Positions 26,392 to 33,682 of a stretch of DNA of 64,000 nt are shown here, piece by piece. A program made the position numbers and the translations under genes. Every line of letters starts with the position of its first letter. Position 1 is the first letter of the stretch. The stretch comes from an uncultured Treponema sp. GTDB taxonomy: Bacteria; Spirochaetota; Spirochaetia; Treponematales; Treponemataceae. The DNA lies in contig CASGBA010000009.1 in the NCBI GenBank assembly GCA_949299755.1, positions 37,441 to 101,440 on the forward strand. Reading direction: 5' to 3'. Below the pieces are notes generated by a model. The model ran no database searches and was not told where the DNA came from. It was given only the letters and a program-made list of their open reading frames with translations.

Positions 26392-28397
26392 TTGGAACTC
26401 CTGTGGTTACAAATTTTTTGAATCGCCACGCACAAATCTTTGTTTTTCTTTAACTCTTCCGCCGTAACCGGAAGCCGGTAAGTCCAGTTGAATTTTGAGA
26501 CGGAACCGGGGACATTTATCCGTTCCGAGCCGGCTTTTTCGGGGTAGAAATCACCGGAAAGGGCAAGCCAATCCTGAATCGGGGGGATGAACAGCTTCGA
26601 TGATGTCTCGGAAAGGAGGGTAAGAAGTTTCTCCGCCGTCGCCGGATTGTACTCTCCGGGTTTAATGTCCGGGGGGTTTTGCTCGCTGTATTCCGGGAAA
26701 AAGGTTTTGCAGAAAGCTTCCGTCCCTTCTTCATTTTCCCACCAGTCCCTGAAAGTTGAGGAGTCATGGACGGAGGTAGTGGCCACGGAATTTTCCTGGT
26801 ATGCGTGGATGTCTTTGAAAGGCTGTCCGGGATTGTCCCATTCCCTTTCCCAGCGCATGACTTTAAGGCCGTAAATGCCCAGCTCCTTCAACACATCCGG
26901 GACGCAGGCGGGGATGTCCCCCAAGTCCTCGGCGCAGGCAAGCATATCTGTGGAAGATGTTATCATGGAAAGAAGTTTTTCCGCCTGCTCCTTCCATAGG
27001 TTTTCCTCAATACCCCTCTTTTCACGGAAAAGCTTTTCCAACCCGGTTTTCTCTTCATAGGAAAGGGTGTTCCAGGCTGTGGATTCATAGTATTTCCATA
27101 CAGGGGAATATTCGTGTTCTCCCTTGTTGCTGCGTCCGCTTATAAGAAGGACACGGTCACGCCATTTTTTGCAGAGGGCTTCTTTTACCGGTTCCGGTAA
27201 ATCTGCTTTGCGGATATCCCCGTCATTGCGGATGGAGGGCTTGAAAAGCCATAACTCTTCGTCCCCTATCCGGTCCATCACCTTGTGGAGCAAACCGTGG
27301 GTTCCGAGGTAATCATAGTTGTTCACCGCTTCGATGTCCTTGGTGGGGACGTGGGGCTGGGTTATCCAGCGCAGCCTGTCCCCGGTGAAGCCGAGCAGGG
27401 AAAGTTCCGTTTCCGTTATCCCCTGATGGGGCATTGTCCATCCGAGGGCTCCTGTCTGCTCGCCATCGGGTACAGACCAAATGCGGAAGAATCCTAGGAT
27501 GTGGTCTATGCGGAAAGCGTTGTAATATTTGGCGGCACTTTTCAGTCGTGCCTTCCACCAGGAAAATCCGTCCTCTTCCAGGTTGTCCCAGTTGTAGATG
27601 GGGAATCCCCAGTTCTGTCCTGTGGGGTTGGGCCCGTCCGGCGGGCTTCCCGCCCTCAAATCGGAACGGAAGAATTCAGGATTCGCCCAGATATCGCAGG
27701 AATCCTCATTCATCATTATGGGGATGTCACCTTTCAAGGCTATGTTCTTCTTGCTGCAATATTCCGCCGCTTCCTGGAACTGCTCATGAAGGCGCATTTG
27801 CAGCCAGGCATAAAAAATATGCCCCGACCGGTGGCTTTCTTTTTCCCAGCGGTTGTGTATCTCCACATGGCTCGGGGTGCGCATTTTATCCCAGGTTTTC
27901 CAGGAGGCTTCAAAGTTATAATATTTCAGGTTCATGAAAACGGCGTAATCCACAATCCAGGGATTCTCGGAAATCCATTTCGCAAGGGGACCGGATTTTG
28001 CGGACTCCTTTATCGCGGATTCATTGGCGTTATATATTTCCCGCAACAAATTCAATTTGTCGCTGCGTATGGACGTGTAATCAAAACGTTCAGCCTTTTC
28101 GTGTTTTAAGGCAAGTTCTTTAATTGCGGATGAGAATTTTTTTGCTTCAGGTAAATTTTGAATCCTTAAATATAATGGATGAAGAGCAAAAGCTGAAAGG
28201 GCGCTGTAAGGCGAGCTTTCAGTGCCTGTATCATTTACTGGAAGAAGTTGTATTAAATTAAACCCGGCTTTTTCACAAAAATCGGCGAAGGGTATCAGGT
28301 CGGCGAATTCGCCTATCCCGCAGCTTTCTTTTGATCTGAGCGCTGACACAGGGACAGCGACTCCGGAAACAGGGCCGTTGAAAACAGGAAACTGCAT
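26388..28397 (-). CDS. malQ: 4-alpha-glucanotransferase, GH77
   Basis: The 669-residue protein shows GH77 landmarks: an N-terminal SPYSALSAFALHPLYLRI, FRIDHILGFFRIWSVP with the nucleophile Asp, AEDLGDIPACVPDVL with the acid Glu, and HDSSTFRDWWE near the end. It rearranges alpha-1,4-glucan chains in maltose or glycogen metabolism. It is slightly longer than minimal amylomaltases. GGAGG lies 7 nt before the ATG and a promoter is visible upstream. Translation is coupled to the downstream GH13 enzyme. Confidence 0.92.
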   Translation of the reverse strand: MQFPVFNGPVSGVAVPVSALRSKESCGIGEFADLIPFADFCEKAGFNLIQLLPVNDTGTESSPYSALSAFALHPLYLRIQNLPEAKKFSSAIKELALKHEKAERFDYTSIRSDKLNLLREIYNANESAIKESAKSGPLAKWISENPWIVDYAVFMNLKYYNFEASWKTWDKMRTPSHVEIHNRWEKESHRSGHIFYAWLQMRLHEQFQEAAEYCSKKNIALKGDIPIMMNEDSCDIWANPEFFRSDLRAGSPPDGPNPTGQNWGFPIYNWDNLEEDGFSWWKARLKSAAKYYNAFRIDHILGFFRIWSVPDGEQTGALGWTMPHQGITETELSLLGFTGDRLRWITQPHVPTKDIEAVNNYDYLGTHGLLHKVMDRIGDEELWLFKPSIRNDGDIRKADLPEPVKEALCKKWRDRVLLISGRSNKGEHEYSPVWKYYESTAWNTLSYEEKTGLEKLFREKRGIEENLWKEQAEKLLSMITSSTDMLACAEDLGDIPACVPDVLKELGIYGLKVMRWEREWDNPGQPFKDIHAYQENSVATTSVHDSSTFRDWWENEEGTEAFCKTFFPEYSEQNPPDIKPGEYNPATAEKLLTLLSETSSKLFIPPIQDWLALSGDFYPEKAGSERINVPGSVSKFNWTYRLPVTAEELKKNKDLCVAIQKICNHRSSK

Positions 28398-28415
28398 ATT
28401 GTCCTCCTTTTTTCC

Positions 28416-28444
28416 AGTATAAGATAGAAATTGAAAATTTACAA
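28416..28444 (-). promoter_or_regulatory. Promoter of the malQ operon
   Basis: Minus strand TTGTAA (28439-28444), 17-bp spacer, TATACT (28416-28421). The very short leader still contains a GGAGG. Confidence 0.65.
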
Positions 28445-28493
28445 ATAAAATGTAAGTGCTTCAGATGGACTGATTTTTTTATCATAAAATATG

Positions 28494-28499
28494 TATAAT
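28494..28499 (+). promoter_or_regulatory. -10 box of mnmE, leaderless
   Basis: Perfect TATAAT followed by 7 nt and the ATG at 28507. The -35 element is poor, and no Shine-Dalgarno is visible. Confidence 0.6.
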
Positions 28500-28506
28500 T
28501 CTCACC

Positions 28507-29967
28507 ATGATGTCCCAGGATAAAGAACAGCTTAACAAAGCAGTCAGAAGTGTTATGTCGGATCCTATAGCGGCCATTGCCACCGCCCTTGTCCCAGCTG
28601 CCCTTGGCATTGTCAGGACTTCCGGCGGGGGCTCGCTGGAAATTGTTTCCCGGGTTTTTTCCAGGCCGGAAGCCTTGTTGAAAGCTCCCACACACAGCCT
28701 TGTCCACGGATGGATTATGGACTTTGAAACCGGGGAACCTGTTGACGAGGTTGTGGCCGCTGTTTACCGTGCTCCCGCCGGCTTTACCGGGGAGGATGCT
28801 GTGGAAATAATCTGTCACGGAGGACCTTCCGTGGTTACCGGTGTTTATTCCTCCCTGCTGAAAGCCGGTTTCCGGGCGGCGGAAGGCGGGGAGTTTTCCT
28901 TGCGGGCTTTTGCCGGCGGAAAAACAGACTTAACCCGTGCCGAAGCTATAAACGAAATTATTTCCGCAAAAACCTCCAGAGCCAGGAAAAAGGCTTCCGC
29001 CAGATTGGCGGGAAGTGTGTCCAGGGCTTTCGGGGAAATCCGGGGAAAAATCCTGGAAGCGGCGGCCGCCCTTTCAGTGGAAATAGAATATCCGGAGGAT
29101 GAGGAAACCGTGAAAGGTTCTTTCAATCCTTCCCTGGTGAAAAGCGCACTGGAGTCCTTGCGCCTCCTTTCTTCAACCTGGGCTTCCGAGAAACTTTACC
29201 AGAGCGGGGCGGAAATTGTCCTTGCCGGAGCCACGAACGCAGGGAAGTCGAAACTCTTCAATATCCTGCTGAAAGAGGAGAGGGCGATTGTATCCGACAT
29301 CCACGGAACAACCCGTGACTGGATTGAGGCAGAGGCGGATTTTTCAGGCATCCCCGTGAAACTTTTCGATACCGCAGGGTTAAGGGAAACTGAAGACAGA
29401 ATTGAAGCTGAAGGAATAGCAAGAACCAGGGAACTTTTGTTGCGGGCGGACACCGTTTTTTACATTGTGGATTCCACAGTGGGTTTTACCAAAGAGGATG
29501 CGGAATTCTTTCGCATGGGAAACGCCCTGGGGAAAAGTGTCCCGGTTTTTATTGTGTGGAACAAAATTGACATGGAAAATTCTCTGGCTGTGGAAAAATT
29601 CCGGGAGCAAATTTGTTCTTTTGATTTTGACGGAAAAGCCGCTGGCATTGAAGGGTGTTTCCCTGTCAGCGCAAAAACAGGAGAGGGTTTGGACAAGCTG
29701 GTAAAAGCTGTTTCGGAAAAACTCTTGGCAAAAACAGAAACTACAGGTTCCGGGGCGGCCTTGGGAAGTTTGCGACAAAAGGAAACGGCGCAGACGGTGG
29801 AGAACTGTTTGCAGTCCGCCTTGGACAATGCGGAAAACGGCTTTTCCCTGGATACAGTGATTCAGGATTTGGACGATGCCCTTTATGCCATTGGGGAAAT
29901 TACAGGTGAAACCGTGTCGGCGGATGTCCTTGACACAGTGTTCTCTAAATTTTGCGTTGGAAAATAG
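28507..29967 (+). CDS. mnmE: tRNA modification GTPase MnmE
   Basis: A 486-residue potassium-dependent GTPase that, with MnmG, installs the cmnm5 group on wobble uridine. The N-terminal domain (PIAAIATALVPAALGIVRTS) is followed by helices and an inserted G domain: G1 GATNAGKSKLFN, G2 GTTRDWIEA, G3 DTAGLRETEDRIE, G4 NKID and SAK. The C-terminal catalytic Cys is present in FSKFCVGK. The start gives about 20 residues before the usual N-terminus; an ATG at 28555 would match the family more closely but has neither promoter nor ribosome site. Its 3' end overlaps the converging gene by 23 bp. Confidence 0.95.
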   Translation: MMSQDKEQLNKAVRSVMSDPIAAIATALVPAALGIVRTSGGGSLEIVSRVFSRPEALLKAPTHSLVHGWIMDFETGEPVDEVVAAVYRAPAGFTGEDAVEIICHGGPSVVTGVYSSLLKAGFRAAEGGEFSLRAFAGGKTDLTRAEAINEIISAKTSRARKKASARLAGSVSRAFGEIRGKILEAAAALSVEIEYPEDEETVKGSFNPSLVKSALESLRLLSSTWASEKLYQSGAEIVLAGATNAGKSKLFNILLKEERAIVSDIHGTTRDWIEAEADFSGIPVKLFDTAGLRETEDRIEAEGIARTRELLLRADTVFYIVDSTVGFTKEDAEFFRMGNALGKSVPVFIVWNKIDMENSLAVEKFREQICSFDFDGKAAGIEGCFPVSAKTGEGLDKLVKAVSEKLLAKTETTGSGAALGSLRQKETAQTVENCLQSALDNAENGFSLDTVIQDLDDALYAIGEITGETVSADVLDTVFSKFCVGK

Positions 29968-30622
29968 AACTGAATCTCCCTGATTGGGAAAGCCATTTTC
30001 CGGAGTTTTTCCCTGACTTTGCGTCCACAATGCAATCGGCCACCCAGGAGGTTTCAAAGGGCGATTTTATTAAAACCGCATCAAGGGCACTTCCCTCGAG
30101 TTTCGAGAACATGGAGGCGGTTTCTTCCGCAGTGCGGATAAAGGCTGCTTCCGCCGCCCCCGCCGCAATATGTTGTATTCCGGACAGGTGCAGGGGTTCA
30201 AATTGTTCCGTATTTCCGCTGTTAAGAACGAAAACAATGCGACCGGATTTTTGCTTGTGGAATTTTTTTATCGCTCCATCCAAAAGATTCTGGATGGCTA
30301 TTACTGATGATTCGAATATTCCCGAAGGCGGGATTTCCGCAAACCCGGAGGCCAAGTCCTTCAAGTCAAAAAGCAATACCAGTGCGTCCAGTCCCGCCGG
30401 TATGGTTGATTCAAAAAGAAGGGAATTGGAAGAAAGCCAGGAAAGAGGATTCCAAAAGACTTCATTGAGCCTTGAAGTCCCTTCTTTTTGACCTTTATGT
30501 TCCGGTTTCGATGAAGCGTTTTTTTCCGGAGCCGCCAATGTTACGGATACATTCCTTGCCCTTAGTTCCGCAGCAATAAGAGGAGCCAATGAAATTCTGT
30601 TATCCGCAATTAGAACATTCAT
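29945..30622 (-). CDS. Orphan Rossmann-like protein of unknown function
   Basis: A 225-residue cytoplasmic protein. The start NVLIADNRISLAPLIAAEL, the strand GRIVFVLNS in the middle and a helix AAGAAEAAFIRTAEETASMF resemble the layout of short-chain dehydrogenases, but the glycine-rich cofactor loop (TGxxxGxG) and the YxxxK pair are absent. It is therefore probably a non-enzymatic or highly divergent Rossmann-fold protein; I cannot name a family. Its promoter overlaps the end of the histidine kinase gene upstream, and it converges on mnmE. Confidence 0.65.
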   Translation of the reverse strand: MNVLIADNRISLAPLIAAELRARNVSVTLAAPEKNASSKPEHKGQKEGTSRLNEVFWNPLSWLSSNSLLFESTIPAGLDALVLLFDLKDLASGFAEIPPSGIFESSVIAIQNLLDGAIKKFHKQKSGRIVFVLNSGNTEQFEPLHLSGIQHIAAGAAEAAFIRTAEETASMFSKLEGSALDAVLIKSPFETSWVADCIVDAKSGKNSGKWLSQSGRFSSIFQRKI

Positions 30623-30628
30623 AAAAAC

Positions 30629-30657
30629 ATTTTATACTGTCGGGAATATACTTTCAA
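30629..30657 (-). promoter_or_regulatory. Leaderless promoter of the Rossmann-like protein
   Basis: Minus strand TTGAAA (30652-30657, touching the stop of the upstream kinase gene), 17-bp spacer, TAAAAT (30629-30634), then 6 nt to the ATG. Confidence 0.7.
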
Positions 30658-32300
30658 CACGAATTTGTTTTTTCCGGCATATTGTCTTTTTCCGGAACAT
30701 CCGTCTCCTTTAAAATCGCGGGAAGGAATATTGAAAAAACAGCTCCATGTCCGTCCTCTGAGTTTTGTCCCGTGACAGCTCCGTTGTGGGTTTGGATTAT
30801 CGCATCCACCCCGGCCAACCCCATACCGTGTCCTCCTGGTTTTGTTGTGAAAAAAGGGTCAAATATTTTTTCAAGGTTTTCAGGAGGAATCCCGGGTCCG
30901 TAATCCCGGACGGAAATTTTCACGTAACCGCGGGTTTTAAAATCCCTGGCACCCAACTGGGGAGGAAGATTCTTTATTTCGGATTTTCCCTCAGATTCAT
31001 AGGTATCTATGTTTGACAGGGATATTTCAATACGTCCCTGATATCCCATGGATTCTTCCGCATTGGAAAGAAAATTTTCGATAACCTGCATAATCTGGCT
31101 TTTGTCCGCCTGGATTTCCCACAGGTCCTTTTGCGCGGAAATTTGTACGGCAATGTCTCCCTTTGAGGCAGAAAAGAATTTGACACTTTCGTTTACAATA
31201 TCGATGGCGTTGCAACGTTTGATTTTCGGCGGTGCTCCTTTGGAAAAGGACATAAGTTCCTGGGAAAGTTCCCGCCCGCGGAGACATGCTTTTTCTATCT
31301 GCGATACTGATTCTTTCTTGGAAGATGCGGAGGAATTCATTTTCAGGTAACTGGCTAATCCGAGAATAATTCCCAGAATATTGTTAAAGTCGTGGACAAG
31401 ACTGCCGGCTATATTCCAAATTGATTCCAGCTTTTCTTTTCTTCTAAGTGTGTCCCTCATTTTTTCGTTTTCTGTTATATCCGAAATTGAAATGATTATG
31501 CGTGCCGTAGATTCAAATTTGAAAGGGGTTGCGGAAAGCCTTATTTTTTTTATGTAATTCTGTGAAGTGAGTATTTCCCCGCTGATTTCGGATATACCCC
31601 CTTCCATTGCCGTTTTTTCATAAAAAGTTTCAAAGTCCATTCCTGTCAGTGTAAGCCCGGTTTCCTTCAGGTTTTTACCCCGCAAGCTGCCTTCAGGGAT
31701 TTCGAATATTTCTTCCGCAGACGGGTTTATATCAGTAATAGTGCCGTCTTCCAGCTCCGTTATCAGGATTCCTATGGGGTTGAAAACAAATAGTTTCGAG
31801 AATTTACTTTCCGAGGTGGAAAGTTTTCTCATGGCTAATTCCCTTTCCAATATTTCGGACAATAATTGGCGGGTTATCCTCATGTCCGTGGCGGAGATAA
31901 TGTATCCGCTTTGTCCTGAATCCCCTCCGTCTATATGGACTATTTTTAAGTCCACTGGAATCAGTTCCTCCTTTCTGGTTTTCAAGGAGGCGTCCAGGGA
32001 ATAGGATCTTGCTGAAGGACCGTTACCCCTTTTTGAGTATGAATCCAGCCATCCGGTGAGATCGTCCCTATTCATGTCGGGATGCTCAAAAATAAAGTCC
32101 ATTGTTTTACCGGCAAGGGTTGTTTCTTCATACTCTGAAAGTTGGAGTCCCCGTTTATTCAGCCTGAGAATTTTTCCATCATTGTCGAGAATTACAATTG
32201 CGTCATAAATGTTATCCAATGCCAGGAAATTTTCAATGTTAAAGAGGTCTTTTTTTCCGGAGTTTTTAAATTGCGGTTCATTGGTATAATTATAATTCAA
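30654..32300 (-). CDS. PAS-domain sensor histidine kinase, soluble
   Basis: A 548-residue kinase with no membrane span. It has two PAS-like regions (about residues 25-125, with AIVILDNDGKILRLN; and about 165-290, with LITELEDGTITDINPSAEEI), an H-box SLVHDFNNILGIILGLASYL (His near 308) and an HATPase_c domain with ENFLSNAEESMG, DYGPGIPPENLEKIF and GGHGMGLA. The kinase should autophosphorylate in response to a cytoplasmic cue; no response regulator is adjacent. The frame begins at a TTG (32300) with no ribosome site, so the start is uncertain. Confidence 0.85.
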   Translation of the reverse strand: MNYNYTNEPQFKNSGKKDLFNIENFLALDNIYDAIVILDNDGKILRLNKRGLQLSEYEETTLAGKTMDFIFEHPDMNRDDLTGWLDSYSKRGNGPSARSYSLDASLKTRKEELIPVDLKIVHIDGGDSGQSGYIISATDMRITRQLLSEILERELAMRKLSTSESKFSKLFVFNPIGILITELEDGTITDINPSAEEIFEIPEGSLRGKNLKETGLTLTGMDFETFYEKTAMEGGISEISGEILTSQNYIKKIRLSATPFKFESTARIIISISDITENEKMRDTLRRKEKLESIWNIAGSLVHDFNNILGIILGLASYLKMNSSASSKKESVSQIEKACLRGRELSQELMSFSKGAPPKIKRCNAIDIVNESVKFFSASKGDIAVQISAQKDLWEIQADKSQIMQVIENFLSNAEESMGYQGRIEISLSNIDTYESEGKSEIKNLPPQLGARDFKTRGYVKISVRDYGPGIPPENLEKIFDPFFTTKPGGHGMGLAGVDAIIQTHNGAVTGQNSEDGHGAVFSIFLPAILKETDVPEKDNMPEKTNSC

Positions 32301-32416
32301 AACTAATGTACCCTATTCTTTTCCATTTATAATCTAATGGGAGCCAGACACTTTTGCAATACCTAGTAAAAAAATACACCCGTTTTATTTTCTTGAAAAC
32401 AAAAAAATCCCTTCCG

Positions 32417-32445
32417 TTGACTGTTAAGGATTACTGCTGTATGCT
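32417..32445 (+). promoter_or_regulatory. Leaderless promoter of the dicarboxylate symporter
   Basis: TTGACT (32417-32422), 17-bp spacer, TATGCT (32440-32445), then 7 nt to the ATG at 32453. Confidence 0.72.
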
Positions 32446-32452
32446 GTCATTT

Positions 32453-33682
32453 ATGAAAATTTGGATAAAATATTTTGCGGGAATCCTTTTGGGATGTCTT
32501 TTTGCCTTTTTGCTTCCGGACGGGAACCAATCTTTAAATGAAGCCTTCCGGTATATTTCCACCCTTGTTGTGAATTTCGGCCGTTATGCCTTATACCCTG
32601 TTTTATTCTTCAGTTTTACCGTAGGTGTTTATGAGCTGCGTGAAAGTAGAACCCTTTTGAAGACCGGGATAGGCTCGTTGATTGTGATCGCCGGAGCCAC
32701 GGCCATTTGCGCCCTTGTGGGGACAATAGGTTTCATAATATATACTCCGGCCAGAATTCCCATATTTATTGAAGGTACCGGTGATGCGGAGCATATAGGC
32801 ATTTTGGAAAGCCTTCTTAAGCTTTTTCCGCCATCGGCTTTTGAAGCCTTTTTGGATGGTGCCTTTATCCTTCCGTTGTGCATTTTTGCCGGATTTTTAG
32901 GTGCCGGATGTGCCGTTGACAGGATTTCCGCCAAACCGATGCTCACCCTTTTTGATTCATTTTCCCGTGTTTCTTATGCCATAATGTGCTTTTTTGTTGA
33001 TATTGTTTCAATAGGCATGATAGCAGTTTCTGTGTATTGGTTTTTTCTTTATAGGGAAATGCATTCCTTCGGCTTCTTCGGGAATTTTATAATTATTCTT
33101 TTAATCAACGTGTTTTTTATCGGGGTTATCCTTTATCCCCTGCTGTTGCGTTTGATTTGCGGCATAAGGAATCCTTACCGGGTTTTGTATGCTTCCCTGG
33201 CTCCCGTTTTGGCCGCTTTCTTTTCCGGGGACACCAACATGACCCTTCCGGTTATCCTGCGCCATGTGAACGAAAGTTTGGGAGTCCGCCGCAGGATTTC
33301 CTCCATATCGGTTCCCATGTTCTCGGTTTTTTCCAGGCCGGGAAGCGCTGTGACCGTTATCGTCAGTTTTGTGGTGATTTTGAATTCATATTCGAGCCTC
33401 GGGATCGCCTTCGCCGATATCCTGTGGCTTTTCGGTGTGAGTATCCTGTTTTCTTTTTTTCTGTCGCCGTTCCCCTCTGGAGGTGCCTATGTTCTGCTGG
33501 CGGCAGTTTGCTCCATGTACGGGCGAGGATTTGAAGCAGGCTACCTGATTTTGCGGCCGGCGGCCTTTTTCATTTGTTCCGCCGCCGCTGCCATAGACGC
33601 TTTAACCGCTGTTTTCGGAACCTGCGTCATAGCCCAGAAAATGGGTATGAAGAATGACCGGGAAATAAGATTTTTTATCTGA
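32453..33682 (+). CDS. Dicarboxylate/amino acid:cation symporter, DAACS family
   Basis: A 409-residue membrane transporter of the GltP/DctA type, about eight spans with two re-entrant loops. It starts MKIWIKYFAGILLGCLFAFL and contains the Ser/Thr/Asn-rich substrate region (FSGDTNMTLPVILRHVNESL near 255-275) and a conserved late segment of Ala/Gly-rich helices. Substrates would be glutamate, aspartate or C4 dicarboxylates taken up with Na+ or H+. The longer frame from 32354 would place 33 residues upstream of the promoter and is rejected. Its last 8 bp overlap the converging ftsK gene. Confidence 0.85.
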   Translation: MKIWIKYFAGILLGCLFAFLLPDGNQSLNEAFRYISTLVVNFGRYALYPVLFFSFTVGVYELRESRTLLKTGIGSLIVIAGATAICALVGTIGFIIYTPARIPIFIEGTGDAEHIGILESLLKLFPPSAFEAFLDGAFILPLCIFAGFLGAGCAVDRISAKPMLTLFDSFSRVSYAIMCFFVDIVSIGMIAVSVYWFFLYREMHSFGFFGNFIIILLINVFFIGVILYPLLLRLICGIRNPYRVLYASLAPVLAAFFSGDTNMTLPVILRHVNESLGVRRRISSISVPMFSVFSRPGSAVTVIVSFVVILNSYSSLGIAFADILWLFGVSILFSFFLSPFPSGGAYVLLAAVCSMYGRGFEAGYLILRPAAFFICSAAAAIDALTAVFGTCVIAQKMGMKNDREIRFFI

